A stretch of DNA of 64,000 nt from Arthrobacter caoxuetaonis (GCF_023921125.1 NZ_CP099466.1:3410001-3474000); one strand, 5' to 3'. Shown: positions 1 to 9,086, counted from the first letter of the stretch. Numbers and translations are program-made. Notes: generated from the sequence alone by a model not told the origin.

Positions 1-224
1 CCGGGCCCCTGCGGATGCACGCTGGCACGGCGGGCACCGGACCGGAGCCGGGTCAGGGTGGTCCATTCCTGACCGGATTGCGGGACGTACTGCCGCTCGT
101 CCTCGCACACAGGGCAATCAGGGCGCGGGCCCGAGTACTGCGTCCCGCAGGTGACGCAGATGGGATAGTCGTTTGGCGGGAGTGCTTCCCTAAAGTGCTG
201 CACCATCGTCAGTAACCCGTTCAT
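1..224 (-). CDS. MBL-fold hydrolase-like protein, N-terminal part
   Basis: The frame runs off the left edge, so only about 74 N-terminal residues are visible. They contain two close cysteine pairs (ICVTCGTQY and CPVCEDERQ) followed by GQEWTTL. This cysteine-rich opening resembles that of a group of actinobacterial metallo-beta-lactamase-fold hydrolases, where a small zinc-ribbon-like segment precedes the catalytic fold. The HxHxDH metal site that would prove the family lies outside the window, so the call rests on the N-terminus alone. Two in-frame ATG codons (at 224 and 206) could start it and neither has a good Shine-Dalgarno sequence. It is oriented like the stress operon to its right but is separated from it by about 100 bases. 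Confidence 0.5.
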   Translation of the reverse strand, partial: MNGLLTMVQHFREALPPNDYPICVTCGTQYSGPRPDCPVCEDERQYVPQSGQEWTTLTRLRSGARRASVHPQGP

Positions 225-326
225 GAGCAGGTGTCCGAAGTGCCGGTCAGGCTACCGGGCGGAGGCGGCCTGCGACACCGCGGGCAACGGGTTCCGTACC
301 ATTTTTGCGATAACGATTCCGTAACC

Positions 327-938
327 TCAGTAGACCACTGTGCCCGTGGATTCCACGGTGTTGCCCAGCTGCGCACGCCGGGCGCTGACTTCCAGGCTGA
401 TCCCCACGGTATGCAGCGGGGTTTCCAGTGCCTGGCTCAGGTTAGGCAGGACGTCCGAGCATACGCGCCGCAGGGACTCCTGAATGTCGCTGCGCTCGTT
501 CACCGTCAGGCGCATGGCGACGTCGGGCGAATCTGCCGTTCCACGCAGCAGCACCGATGAATCGACCACGCCCGGAACGCTGTTGGCGTCTTGCTCGACG
601 GCGCGGGCCAGGACACCCGGCTCACAGGTGGTGATGCCGCGGGCGGGGTCCTCCTGCAGCCGGAACCCCGAGGCACCCTTCTTGCGCGGAACTTCGGCGA
701 GGAGCCACCACAGTCCCAGGATCCCCAGGATGATCCCTCCGATCAGGACCGAGGGCGCCACCCAGTCCGGCTGGAGCAGGGTTTCGGGCCCGTCCGGGAG
801 CACGGCGCTGTCCGGTCCGGGCATCATGCCGCCCAGGGCACCTGCCGAGAGCAGCAGCGAGAGGATCCCTGCGGCCAGCAGCACGGCTCCGATGATGATC
901 AGCCACGTCCGGTTCGTCGCTCCTGCATGATGTCGCAT
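327..938 (-). CDS. amaP: alkaline shock response membrane anchor protein, AmaP-like
   Basis: A 203-residue protein with two hydrophobic segments near the N-terminus (about residues 12-38 and 60-82) followed by a soluble domain. This layout is that of AmaP, the membrane anchor that in firmicutes holds Asp23 at the membrane. It is the last gene of a minus-strand set of five containing two Asp23/Gls24 proteins, a tiny DUF2273-like membrane protein and a DUF6286-like protein, and it starts 11 bases after the preceding stop. The first hydrophobic segment is rich in Leu, Ala and Ile, and the C-terminal half (VNERSDIQESLRRVCSDVLP region) has the mixed alpha/beta character shared with Asp23-like domains. 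Role inferred: envelope stress scaffold. Identification rests on architecture plus neighbours rather than on a catalytic motif. Confidence 0.75.
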   Translation of the reverse strand: MRHHAGATNRTWLIIIGAVLLAAGILSLLLSAGALGGMMPGPDSAVLPDGPETLLQPDWVAPSVLIGGIILGILGLWWLLAEVPRKKGASGFRLQEDPARGITTCEPGVLARAVEQDANSVPGVVDSSVLLRGTADSPDVAMRLTVNERSDIQESLRRVCSDVLPNLSQALETPLHTVGISLEVSARRAQLGNTVESTGTVVY

Positions 939-949
939 GGCGCGTCCTT

Positions 950-1537
950 TCAGTCACTGGAGCGGATGAAGACCTTGACGCCGGGAACCGGGTCCAGGCC
1001 GGAGGCTTCCAGCCGGGACCGCACGCCCTCGCCTACCCAGCGGTGGAGATCGCGGGTGTCATGCAGCGCCGTCGAGGCGGTCACCCTGACTTCGCGGTCC
1101 GTAGCCGTGGCGGAAGCGGAGGAGACGCCGTCGATGTGTTCGCAGGTTGCAGCAGCAAGCTGCGCCACGGCACGGCGGGACATCACGGCTTCCGGCTCAC
1201 CGCTCACGCTATGGGCGGAGGACCCGCCGGCATCCGGCACCCGAACCGAAAGTGCATGGAACCGTCCGGGAAGGACACCGGCAAGCAGCAGGATCAGCCC
1301 GGCCGCTGCCACCAGCGCGCCTAGGGTCCAGACGGCAGTGCTGTTCCACGCCTGTTCCGAGAACCAGGTGAAAGGTTCGGTGAAGGCCTGGGACCATGAC
1401 CCGGTAGTGAGGCGGAATACTGCGCTCCACACAAGGGCCACCCCCAGCGCCACGAGCAGCACCGCACAGATGGTCGCCGCAACCGAACGGCTGGGGCGCT
1501 GCCGCAGAGCGACCGGTGGTCTCTCCGGCCGGCTCAC
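950..1537 (-). CDS. DUF6286-like membrane protein of the alkaline-shock operon
   Basis: A 195-residue protein with two transmembrane segments (roughly residues 20-42 and 68-90) and a soluble C-terminal domain, the layout of the DUF6286 proteins found beside actinobacterial Asp23 genes. I place the start at the GTG at 1537 because it overlaps the stop of the upstream Asp23 gene as GTGA, the usual coupling signal; an ATG at 1582 would give a longer protein that runs 49 bases into that gene. The function is unknown. The position between asp23 and amaP suggests that it belongs to the same membrane-associated stress complex. Confidence 0.7.
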   Translation of the reverse strand: MSRPERPPVALRQRPSRSVAATICAVLLVALGVALVWSAVFRLTTGSWSQAFTEPFTWFSEQAWNSTAVWTLGALVAAAGLILLLAGVLPGRFHALSVRVPDAGGSSAHSVSGEPEAVMSRRAVAQLAAATCEHIDGVSSASATATDREVRVTASTALHDTRDLHRWVGEGVRSRLEASGLDPVPGVKVFIRSSD

Positions 1538-1938
1538 AGCAGCTTCCTCTGACCCGAAGACCCGTTCCGGGGCAGAAGCCACGCCACCGTAATGTCCACC
1601 TGCCGAACCTGGACACCGGTCAGTTCGGTCACGCGCTCGGCTATCCGCTGGCGCAGCTGATCCGTCGCCCGGCGCAGAGGCAAGGGGTAGGGGAGCCCTG
1701 CGGTTACCTTCAGGCTGGCGATGTTCCCCGCCAGTTCGACAGTCGCATCCGGGCGGGCTCCGAAGTCCGCGCGGGCGCCCATTCCCAGGAACCCGCCCGA
1801 AGTGCCGCCCGCCTGTGTCTCGTCCCTGGCCACCTGGGCCGCGATTTTCTCCAGCACCTTCCGGGACATGGAAGTGCTGCCGCGGTCTCCGACATCACGG
1901 CGCGGGCGCCGGGCGGCCTGGACCTGCGCTGTGGTCAT
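1534..1938 (-). CDS. Asp23/Gls24 family envelope stress protein
   Basis: A 134-residue Asp23/Gls24 protein. The family core is visible from about residue 24 (SRKVLEKIAAQVARDE) through the glycine-rich segment, the strand VELAGNIASLKVTAGLPYPLPL, and the closing QLRQRIAERVTELTGVQVRQVDITV, where the last strand is diagnostic. Members form abundant cytoplasmic or membrane-tethered assemblies that respond to alkaline and cell-envelope stress. Its ATG at 1938 overlaps the stop of the small membrane gene upstream (ATGA), and its own stop overlaps the next GTG, so the run is translationally coupled. It is one of two Asp23 paralogues in this operon. Confidence 0.85.
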   Translation of the reverse strand: MTTAQVQAARRPRRDVGDRGSTSMSRKVLEKIAAQVARDETQAGGTSGGFLGMGARADFGARPDATVELAGNIASLKVTAGLPYPLPLRRATDQLRQRIAERVTELTGVQVRQVDITVAWLLPRNGSSGQRKLL

Positions 1939-2114
1939 CTGCTGGACGCCCTTCCGAACATCCCCGCCATGTCCAGTTTCCCGTCAGCTGCCATTCCGAC
2001 AAGCAGGCCGACGAGTCCGAACAGGATGGTCACCAGGAAGGCGAACCACCCGCCGAAAGCCAGGACAATTCCCAAGACCACACCAACTGCTAAGCACCAT
2101 CTCGTTGCAGACAT
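1935..2114 (-). CDS. small two-segment membrane protein, DUF2273-like
   Basis: A 59-residue protein starting MSATRWCLAVG, too short for many gene finders. Two hydrophobic stretches (about residues 6-20 and 22-42) are separated by a short turn, giving a hairpin membrane protein ending in a charged tail (GKLDMAGMFGRASSR). This size and topology, and the place directly in front of asp23 in the operon, match the DUF2273 proteins that accompany Asp23 and AmaP in other Gram-positives. A clear ribosome-binding site (AAGGAG) lies 7 bases ahead of the ATG at 2114, and the stop overlaps the next ATG by four bases. The exact role is unknown. Confidence 0.75.
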   Translation of the reverse strand: MSATRWCLAVGVVLGIVLAFGGWFAFLVTILFGLVGLLVGMAADGKLDMAGMFGRASSR

Positions 2115-2173
2115 GGACGCTCTCCTTAGTACATTTGTGGGTCCGGCCCGTTATCTCGGGCCGGCGGGACCGC

Positions 2174-2707
2174 CTACTGGAGGCGGTCCGAAGGCTTCTG
2201 GCTGTGGCTCCCGCTATCGTCGTCCTCGCTGCCTTCACCGGGCAGCTGGACGTCGGTAACGTTCACGTTCACTTCCAGTACTTCCAGGCCGGTGGCATTC
2301 TCCACCGAGCGGATCACATTGCGGCGGATTCCCTGGCTGACCTCCACGATGGAGTACCCGTACTCGACGACGATGCTCACGTCGATCGCTGTCTGCCGCT
2401 CGCCTTTCTCCACCGAGACGCCGTTGCTGACGTTGGTCTGCGAACCGGGTATCCGGTCCGTCACGGCGCTGAACGCCCGCCTGGCCGCGTTGCCCATCGC
2501 AGCGACACCGGGTACCTCCCGGGTCGCGATACCGGCCAGCTTCTGGACCACCGTTTCTTCTATGGTCGTATCACCCCGCGGCGTGTGGAGCGGACCCGAA
2601 CGGCGTTCATCTCCGATGGCGCCCTCAGTGCTGCCCGGAGTGCTGCTGGATGCAGGCTGCGCTGTTGTGGAGGAAGAATGTCCAGGGTTATTTGCGGATT
2701 CTGACAT
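2174..2707 (-). CDS. Asp23/Gls24 family envelope stress protein (first gene of operon)
   Basis: A 177-residue Asp23/Gls24 protein with a low-complexity Ser/Thr/Pro-rich N-terminus of about 45 residues ahead of the conserved domain (ETVVQKLAGIATREVPGV, later VNVNVTDVQLP). The ATG at 2707 is chosen because AGGAGA ends 8 bases upstream; the ATG at 2716 overlaps that ribosome-binding site and an ATG at 2758 has none. It leads the five-gene stress operon, 59 bases ahead of the small membrane gene, and is divergent from the malate synthase gene. The polar N-terminal extension is longer than in the second paralogue at 1534-1938, so the two are probably not interchangeable; this is inference. Confidence 0.85.
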   Translation of the reverse strand: MSESANNPGHSSSTTAQPASSSTPGSTEGAIGDERRSGPLHTPRGDTTIEETVVQKLAGIATREVPGVAAMGNAARRAFSAVTDRIPGSQTNVSNGVSVEKGERQTAIDVSIVVEYGYSIVEVSQGIRRNVIRSVENATGLEVLEVNVNVTDVQLPGEGSEDDDSGSHSQKPSDRLQ

Positions 2708-3052
2708 CGCACTCATCTCCTGAAAAATGGTGTCCGGAATCGGATCACGTACTTCCATTAAGACGGCACGGTGCCCGTAGCGTCACCCTTCGTCCCATTA
2801 TTTATGCCGACGGCGGCAAGATTCCCTGGTGCCGTCGAAGGCAATTCCTCCCACGCTTGCAGCGCAGCCCGGCGGGCCAGCTGTGCCGCGGGAACCGTGC
2901 GCTACCCTTGCCCTTACCCCGGACGGATCATAATATTCACGATACGAAAGAACTTTTTCATTTTTGACGGATTTCAGATTTTTGATTCCGACCTGATGAC
3001 GTTCACCGGCGGAGAACCGCAACGAAGCAGACCTGCAAGAGGGAGTAACGCC
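2708..3052. promoter_or_regulatory. divergent intergenic region between the asp23 operon and aceB
   Basis: This 345-base gap separates two divergent units. No gene with a ribosome-binding site was found in it. The part nearest aceB (about 2925-2990) is strikingly A+T-rich for this genome (TAATATT, CTTTTTCATTTTTGAC), which is where an aceB promoter would be expected. I cannot assign exact -35 and -10 boxes or a regulator site with confidence. Confidence 0.4.
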
Positions 3053-4651
3053 ATGGCCATTGAACTATCCGATCCGCGTCCCGCAAATGGTGCCGAAACC
3101 ATCCTGACTCCGGAGGCGCTTGCCTTTGTGGAAGAACTCCACCGGCGCTTCGCCTCCACCCGCAACGACCTCCTCGCTGCCCGCACGGCACGCCGCGAGG
3201 CTATTGCCGCCGGGGAAACCCTGGATTTCCTGCCCGAGACCGCTGAAATCCGGGAAGGTGACTGGAAGGTCGCGCCCGCGCCGCCCGCACTGCAGGACCG
3301 GCGGGTGGAGATGACCGGCCCGGCGTCACCGGCCAAAATGGCGATCAATGCCCTGAACTCCGGAGCCAAGGTGTGGCTGGCCGACCTGGAAGACGCTTCT
3401 ACTCCGACGTGGCACAACGTGGTGGATGCGGAGTACAACCTGTACCGGGCTGCCCGCGGTGACCTCTCCTTCACCTCACCCGAGGGCAAGGAGTATGCCC
3501 TGCGCACGGACGCGCCGCTCGCCGTCGTCGTGATGCGCCCGCGCGGCTGGCACCTGCCGGAGAAGCACGTGATGATCGACGGCGAACCCGCGGTGGGCGC
3601 CCTGGTCGACTTCGGCCTGCACTTCTTCCACAACGCCAAGCAGCTGCTGGAGAACGGACAGGGGCCGTATTACTACCTCCCCAAGATGGAGAGCCACCTC
3701 GAAGCCCGGCTGTGGAACGACGTGTTCACCTTCGCTGAGGATTACGTTGGCGTCCCGCAGGGTTCGGTCCGCGCCACGGTCCTGATCGAGACGATTCCGG
3801 CAGCCTTCGAGATGGAGGAAATCCTCTATGAACTGCGCGAGCATGCCGCCGGCCTGAACGCCGGACGCTGGGACTACCTGTTCAGCATGATCAAGGTCTT
3901 CCGTGACTCTGGGAAGGACTTCCTGCTCCCGGACCGCGCCGATGTTGCCATGACTGCCCCGTTCATGCGCGCCTACACGGAATTGCTGGTCAAGACGTGC
4001 CACCGGCGGGGCGCCTTTGCCATGGGCGGCATGGCGGCCTTCATCCCCAACCGGCGCGAACCCGAGATCACGGCCAAGGCCTTCGAGAAGGTCACCGCAG
4101 ACAAGACCCGCGAAGCCAATGACGGCTTCGACGGTTCCTGGGTGGCGCACCCTGACATGGTGGACACCTGCCGCGAAGTCTTCGACTCCGTCCTCGGCGA
4201 GAAGCCGAACCAGGTGGACAAGCTCCGCGAGGAAGTCTCCGTAACGGCAAAGGACCTGCTGGACGTCACCACCGCGGAAGGGGCGATCACCGAAGCCGGA
4301 CTGCGTTCCAACCTCTACGTCGCGGTGGCTTACACGGCCGTCTGGCTCTCCGGCAACGGCGCCGTGGCCATCCACAACCTGATGGAAGACGCCGCGACCG
4401 CGGAGATCTCCCGTTCCCAGGTGTGGCAGCAGGTCCGCAACTCCGTCACGCTGGAAGACACCGGCGAAACCGTGACGGAGGATCTGGTCAAGCGCCTGCT
4501 GGCCGAGGAAACCGAACGCCTTCGCGGGGAAGTAGGGGAGGAAGCCTTCGCGAAGTACTACGCCCCGGCCAGCGAGCTGATCGGGCGCATCAGCCTGGCC
4601 GAGAACTACCCTGACTTCCTCACCCTGCCCGCCTACGAGCTCATCGACTAG
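3053..4651 (+). CDS. aceB: malate synthase A
   Basis: Condenses glyoxylate with acetyl-CoA to malate, the second step of the glyoxylate bypass, in the cytoplasm. The 532-residue length fits the A-type enzyme (about 530) rather than the longer G type. Family stretches are plain: [17 protein letters not shown] (about residue 248), [14 protein letters not shown] (about 323) and [17 protein letters not shown], where the Asp near residue 446 is the expected catalytic base. The reading frame is open far upstream, but the start [10 protein letters not shown] at 3053 fits the family length. Isocitrate lyase is not in the window. Growth on acetate or fatty acids is the usual condition of use; the A+T-rich leader probably contains its promoter. 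Confidence 0.95.
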   Translation: MAIELSDPRPANGAETILTPEALAFVEELHRRFASTRNDLLAARTARREAIAAGETLDFLPETAEIREGDWKVAPAPPALQDRRVEMTGPASPAKMAINALNSGAKVWLADLEDASTPTWHNVVDAEYNLYRAARGDLSFTSPEGKEYALRTDAPLAVVVMRPRGWHLPEKHVMIDGEPAVGALVDFGLHFFHNAKQLLENGQGPYYYLPKMESHLEARLWNDVFTFAEDYVGVPQGSVRATVLIETIPAAFEMEEILYELREHAAGLNAGRWDYLFSMIKVFRDSGKDFLLPDRADVAMTAPFMRAYTELLVKTCHRRGAFAMGGMAAFIPNRREPEITAKAFEKVTADKTREANDGFDGSWVAHPDMVDTCREVFDSVLGEKPNQVDKLREEVSVTAKDLLDVTTAEGAITEAGLRSNLYVAVAYTAVWLSGNGAVAIHNLMEDAATAEISRSQVWQQVRNSVTLEDTGETVTEDLVKRLLAEETERLRGEVGEEAFAKYYAPASELIGRISLAENYPDFLTLPAYELID

Positions 4652-4654
4652 CGG

Positions 4655-5770
4655 TCAGTCGAACAGGATGACCTGGCGGATGGCCTGTCCATCCGCCAGG
4701 GTGTCCATTGCCCCGTTGATGTCCTCCAGGTCGATTTCTGCCGAGACCAGCTCCTGGACGGGCAGTTTTCCCTGCCGCCACAGGTCTGCGTAGACCGGGA
4801 TGTCACGCGAGGGTACGGCAGAGCCCAGGTAGCTGCCGATGATCGTACGTGCCTCGGCGGTGAGCGTCAGCGGTGTGATCTCAGCCTGCGCCTCCGGCGC
4901 CGGCAATCCCACCGTCACGGTGGTTCCGCCGGGAGCGGTGATCTGGACGGCGGTTTCGAATGCACGCGGATGGCCCGCTGCCTCCACCACCAGTGCCGGC
5001 CGGATGCCGGCCTCGAGCGCCTCCCGGGGCGTGTAGACCGTGTCCGCCCCCAGTTCCAGGGCGCGCTTGAGCTTTGCGTCCACCGCGTCGATCCCGGCGA
5101 CACTGCGCACACCCAGCGAACGCGCCGTCAGCAGTGCAGCCATGCCCACTCCCCCAAGCCCCACCACCGCGACGTCGTCCTGCGGGCCTGGGCGGGCAGC
5201 GTTGAGGACTGCCCCGCCTCCGGTGAGCACGGCACAGCCAAGCAGCGCGGCCACGGCGGGCGGAACGTCATCATCAACCGGCACCACGGATCGGTAATTG
5301 ACGACGGCGTGGGTCGCGAAGGCAGACACCCCGAGATGGTGATGGACTTCTTCCCCGTTGCGGCGCAGCCGCCGCGCGCCGCCGAGCAGGGTTCCGGCGT
5401 TGTTCGCCGCGCTTCCCGGGGTGCAGGGCATTTTGCCGTCGGTTCGGCAGGCGTCGCAGGTTCCGCAGCGGGGCAGGAAGGCCATCACCACCCGCTGCCC
5501 TTCTTCCAGGCCCGGCACGTCCGGTCCCAGCGCCTCGATACGTCCTGCTGCTTCATGGCCGAGCAGCATGGGCACCGGACGGACCCGGCTCCCGTTCACC
5601 ACGGAGAGGTCCGAGTGGCAGATTCCCGCGGCCTCGATCCGCACCAGCACCTCCCCCGGGCCCGGCGGGTCCAGTTCCAGGCTGCACACCGTGATCGGTC
5701 GTGTCCGGGAGTAGGGTCCCGGTTCCCCGGTGCGTTCCAGGACTGCTCCGCGGATGGTTCGGCTGCTCAT
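4655..5770 (-). CDS. zinc-dependent alcohol dehydrogenase (MDR family)
   Basis: A 371-residue medium-chain dehydrogenase/reductase that should oxidise an alcohol with NAD(P). Catalytic zinc ligands are Cys51 (GICHSD) and the His of LLGHE at about 72. Four structural-zinc cysteines lie in CGTCDACRTDGKMPC (about 102-116). The Rossmann motif GLGGVG is near residue 200. Spacing resembles the class III/mycothiol-type dehydrogenases, but the true substrate cannot be read from sequence. The start at 5770 (MSSRTIRGAV) has GGGGAA upstream; an earlier in-frame ATG at 5836 lacks support. The gene converges on aceB with only three bases between the stops. Confidence 0.88.
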   Translation of the reverse strand: MSSRTIRGAVLERTGEPGPYSRTRPITVCSLELDPPGPGEVLVRIEAAGICHSDLSVVNGSRVRPVPMLLGHEAAGRIEALGPDVPGLEEGQRVVMAFLPRCGTCDACRTDGKMPCTPGSAANNAGTLLGGARRLRRNGEEVHHHLGVSAFATHAVVNYRSVVPVDDDVPPAVAALLGCAVLTGGGAVLNAARPGPQDDVAVVGLGGVGMAALLTARSLGVRSVAGIDAVDAKLKRALELGADTVYTPREALEAGIRPALVVEAAGHPRAFETAVQITAPGGTTVTVGLPAPEAQAEITPLTLTAEARTIIGSYLGSAVPSRDIPVYADLWRQGKLPVQELVSAEIDLEDINGAMDTLADGQAIRQVILFD

Positions 5771-5943
5771 GGTTTCCCCTTCGAATCCGTCGCTTACCGG
5801 CACGCGCGAGGGGTCCCGGCGGGCGCTGGCAACCATTCCAGCACGGTACCTGCATCTCGAAAAGGACCCGGGCGGCGACGCGCCTGCAAATCTGTGACGC
5901 GGTGGTGTGTTTCCTTCTCATTTCATTTGGCAAGATGTTCTGC

Positions 5944-6393
5944 ATGACCCAAAGGACGACGACCACCCCGGCACTTCCCGGGAAAGAGGCCAAGGCGCTG
6001 GTCCGTGCGCTGGCCGCGGGAGATGTCACGGTCTTCGTTGACGGCACCGCGCTCCGGCTTCCGCCGGCCGCGCGGGACGCCGTCCTGGATCTGCTCGGCA
6101 GGCTGGCCGCCGGCGACTCGGTCAGCATCACGTCAGCTTCGGCAGAGCCCGCGCCGTCCCCGGTCCACAACCCGCTCCTCACCACGTCGCAGGCGGCGGC
6201 AGCGGCAGGGATTTCCCACACCTACCTTCGGAACCTGACGGACGCGGGCGTGATCCCGGTGGAATACCGTGGAACGCACCGGCGCATCCGCATGTCCGAC
6301 GTCGAGTCCTGGCTTCAAGCCCAGCGCGCGGCGGCCGCCGCAAAGGCTGCAGGCCAGGCAGCACCGGAGATTTCAGGGGGGACTGATACATAG
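5944..6393 (+). CDS. excisionase/MerR-like helix-turn-helix protein
   Basis: A 149-residue protein. The first 60 residues (ALVRALAAGDVTVFVDGTALRLPPAARDAVLDLLGRLAAGD) look like a small antitoxin-type dimerisation domain. Residues about 78-125 form an excisionase-family winged helix (LLTTSQAAAAAGISHTYLRNL, then VPVEYRGTHRRIRMSDVESWL-like wing and recognition). Such proteins are often antitoxins paired with a PIN-domain toxin, yet no PIN gene follows; the next gene, 88 bases on, is alanine dehydrogenase. An ATG nine bases upstream (5935) is an alternative start and neither has a strong ribosome-binding site. Role: DNA-binding regulator of unknown target, possibly an orphan antitoxin. Confidence 0.7.
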   Translation: MTQRTTTTPALPGKEAKALVRALAAGDVTVFVDGTALRLPPAARDAVLDLLGRLAAGDSVSITSASAEPAPSPVHNPLLTTSQAAAAAGISHTYLRNLTDAGVIPVEYRGTHRRIRMSDVESWLQAQRAAAAAKAAGQAAPEISGGTDT

Positions 6394-6481
6394 GAGCACC
6401 GCAGGACCGCGGGCTCGCCCTATCTGCTTTCCAGCACTGTATTAGTCCCACCACTTAGACCCTGAAGACGGAGTTACCCAC

Positions 6482-7600
6482 GTGATTATCGGCATTCCCA
6501 AAGAAATCAAGAACAACGAATTCCGCGTCGCCATAACGGCGTCCGGAGTGCATGAACTGACAGGCCGCGGCCACAAGGTCCTCGTAGAAGCGGGAGCCGG
6601 CTTGGGCTCGAATATTACCGACGCGGAATATGCGGCTGCCGGAGCCGAAATCGTGGCCGCAGCGGAGGCTGTCTGGAGCCGCTCGGACATGATCATGAAG
6701 GTCAAGGAGCCGATCGCTTCCGAGTACCGGCATTTCCGGCCGGGTCTGATCCTCTTTACCTATCTGCATCTTGCCGCCACCGAAGAACTGACCCGGGAGC
6801 TGCTGGACTCCGGCGTTACGGCCATCGCGTATGAGACCGTCCAGGAGGGCCGGGCCCTGCCGCTGCTGGCACCCATGTCCGAGGTTGCGGGACGGCTGGC
6901 AGTGCAGGTCGGCGCACAGTGCATGATGGCTCCGGCCGGCGGACCCGGCCTGCTGCTCGGCGGTGTTCCCGGCGTCCGTCCGGCCAAGGTCGTGGTGCTG
7001 GGTGCCGGTGTGGCAGGCACGAACGCCGTGGCGATCGCCGTCGGAGCGCACGCCGATGTCACCGTGCTGGACATCAACATTAACCGGCTGCGTGAACTGG
7101 ACGCCCAGTACGCCGGCCGGATCAAGACCGTCGCATCCAACGCGTTCGAAATTGAGCGTTCCCTGCTGGATGCGGACCTGGTCATCGGATCGGTCTTGGT
7201 CCCGGGGGCACGCGCACCCCGGCTGGTCACCAACGCCATGGTCGCGCGCATGAAGCCCGGCAGTGTCCTGGTGGACATTGCCGTGGACCAGGGCGGATGC
7301 TTTGAGGACAGCCGCCCCACGACCCATGAGGACCCGACCTTCCGGGTGCACGGTTCGCTGTTCTACTGCGTGGGCAACATGCCGGGTGCAGTGCCGAACA
7401 CTTCCACCTACGCGCTGACCAACGTCACCCTGCCCTACGCCGTCGCACTGGCGGATAAGGGCGTCCGCCAGGCCTTCGAGGACAGCCCGGCGCTGGCCCG
7501 CGGCCTGAACATCGCCAACGGGGCGGTGACGCACCACTCCGTCTCCGACGCCCACGGCCTGGAACTCGCTGACGGCTGGCTGGAGCTTGTGGCTCCGTAG
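6482..7600 (+). CDS. ald: alanine dehydrogenase
   Basis: Reversibly deaminates L-alanine to pyruvate and ammonia with NAD. The 372-residue length matches the family. The opening MIIGIPKEIKNNEFRVAIT is a signature; substrate-binding Lys75 (MKVKEP) and catalytic His96 (TYLHLA) sit at the family positions; the NAD-binding VVLGAGVAGTNA lies near residues 170-182, and Asp in VDIAVDQGG near 270 is the second catalytic residue. The start codon is GTG. A strong bidirectional terminator follows 14 bases after the stop. The usual Lrp-type regulator AldR is not adjacent; the upstream gene encodes a different small helix-turn-helix protein. Confidence 0.96.
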   Translation: MIIGIPKEIKNNEFRVAITASGVHELTGRGHKVLVEAGAGLGSNITDAEYAAAGAEIVAAAEAVWSRSDMIMKVKEPIASEYRHFRPGLILFTYLHLAATEELTRELLDSGVTAIAYETVQEGRALPLLAPMSEVAGRLAVQVGAQCMMAPAGGPGLLLGGVPGVRPAKVVVLGAGVAGTNAVAIAVGAHADVTVLDININRLRELDAQYAGRIKTVASNAFEIERSLLDADLVIGSVLVPGARAPRLVTNAMVARMKPGSVLVDIAVDQGGCFEDSRPTTHEDPTFRVHGSLFYCVGNMPGAVPNTSTYALTNVTLPYAVALADKGVRQAFEDSPALARGLNIANGAVTHHSVSDAHGLELADGWLELVAP

Positions 7601-7613
7601 TTTCCAGCAACGG

Positions 7614-7655
7614 CCGGAGGCCGGCAGCTCCGTCGACGGAGCTGCCGGCCTCCGG
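7614..7655. terminator. perfect 42-base palindrome, bidirectional terminator
   Basis: A perfect inverted repeat centred on GTCGAC lies between the convergent ald and transporter genes. It folds into a 19-bp G+C-rich stem with a four-base loop on either strand. There is no long T run, so it is a hairpin-type terminator inferred from position and symmetry. Confidence 0.75.
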
Positions 7656-7674
7656 TCTGTCCGGGACTGCGGCG

Positions 7675-9006
7675 CTAGTGGGCCACCGGCACCTTGGCTG
7701 CTGCGCCCCGCAGGACAGGGGCACCCAGCAGGGAAATTACGACGGCACCCATCGCCATGGGGATAACGAACAGGAAGTACAGGTCTCCGGGTGTCCAGCC
7801 GCCGTCGATCAGGCTGCCTGCAAGAATTGGAGAGATGATCGCCCCAACGCGGCCCATGCCGATGACCAGGCCGAGCGCGGTTCCGCGGACCTCAGAGTCG
7901 TAATACGTGGGGCTGATCGCCAGCATGCCGGCGATCGGGGCGTTGGAGCCGAAGCCCACGAGCGCCGCCGCGAACAGTGCCAGCGGCAGGGAGCCCTGGG
8001 TGGAGTTGGCGAAGACCACGAAGGTAGCAGCGCCGATGACGAAGAAGACGGCCAGGACGCGGCGCATGTCGAAGCGCGATCCAAAAACGCCCAGCACAAC
8101 GGCGCCGGTGATGGCGCCGACGCTGAACAACACGCCGGCGTTGATGCCGTCCTGGGCGCTGAATCCGCTGGCGGTGATCAGCTTCGGGGTCCACGAGTTC
8201 GCGAAGTAGAAGCTGGCCATGAGGATGAAGTACGCGAGCGAAAGCAGGATGGTCCGGCGGGCGTTGCTGCCTGTCAGGACGTCCGCAAAGCGGGACTTCT
8301 TCTCCGTGCGCGACGCCGGATCAGGGAGTTCGGTGACAGGTTCCTGGCCGATGGAACGGAGGGTCTTGTTGATGCGTTCCAGGGCGTTCTCCGGCCGGCG
8401 GACAGAGAGGTAGTCGATCGATTCAGGCAGGACCTTCATGACAAGCGGGATCATCAGGACCGTGGCTACGGCTCCGAAAAGGAATGCGGAGCGCCAGCCG
8501 AAGGAGGCAATCAATACCCCGGTGACGAGTCCGCCCAGAACTCCGCCGACGGGCTGGCCGATGCTGACGATCGCCAGGGCCGTCGAGCGGCGCTTGGCAT
8601 TGGAGAACTCGGAGGCGAAAACGTTGATGGTCGCCTGCAGGGTACCGATGGCCACGCCGGTTATCAGGCGCAGAATCAGCAGGACTGCGTAGGACGGGGC
8701 AAAGACCGAGGCCAGCATTCCGGCCGCGACGACGCAGACTCCGATCAGCAGTGTCTTTTGCCGGCCGATCACGTCTGCGATGGTGGACACGAAAATGGAG
8801 CCAACCGCCATGCCCACAAGGGCCGCGCTGAGGAGGAAACCAAGTTCCGCGCCGTTAAGGTCCCACTCCCGGGACACATCCGCTGCGCTGAAGGCCATGA
8901 CCAGGACATCGAATCCGTCGATCATGTAGAGGGCTGTACAAATTGCAATGATTCCGACTTGCCGCCGGCTCAGGGTGGAATCTTCGATCCGGTCTTTGAG
9001 GTGCAT
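7675..9006 (-). CDS. MFS transporter, aromatic acid:H+ symporter type
   Basis: A 443-residue, 12-segment major facilitator. The first segment carries DGFDVLVMAF, and the loop 2-3 motif is present as ADVIGRQKTL, both typical of the AAHS family that imports benzoate-like aromatic acids (BenK, PcaK relatives). The central loop after segment six holds a charged stretch (PESIDYLSVRRPENALERINKTL), also characteristic of the family. No aromatic-ring gene is adjacent, so the substrate is inferred only at family level. The ribosome-binding site is poor (GAGGA directly against the ATG). It is transcribed toward ald and shares the palindromic terminator. Confidence 0.85.
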   Translation of the reverse strand: MHLKDRIEDSTLSRRQVGIIAICTALYMIDGFDVLVMAFSAADVSREWDLNGAELGFLLSAALVGMAVGSIFVSTIADVIGRQKTLLIGVCVVAAGMLASVFAPSYAVLLILRLITGVAIGTLQATINVFASEFSNAKRRSTALAIVSIGQPVGGVLGGLVTGVLIASFGWRSAFLFGAVATVLMIPLVMKVLPESIDYLSVRRPENALERINKTLRSIGQEPVTELPDPASRTEKKSRFADVLTGSNARRTILLSLAYFILMASFYFANSWTPKLITASGFSAQDGINAGVLFSVGAITGAVVLGVFGSRFDMRRVLAVFFVIGAATFVVFANSTQGSLPLALFAAALVGFGSNAPIAGMLAISPTYYDSEVRGTALGLVIGMGRVGAIISPILAGSLIDGGWTPGDLYFLFVIPMAMGAVVISLLGAPVLRGAAAKVPVAH

Positions 9007-9086
9007 TCCTCAAATAATAAAGGAGACGAGGCCCACAACGTGATTTGTGTCGCTCTGCGACAGAGGGGCGGGAGCCGTCCGCGGGG

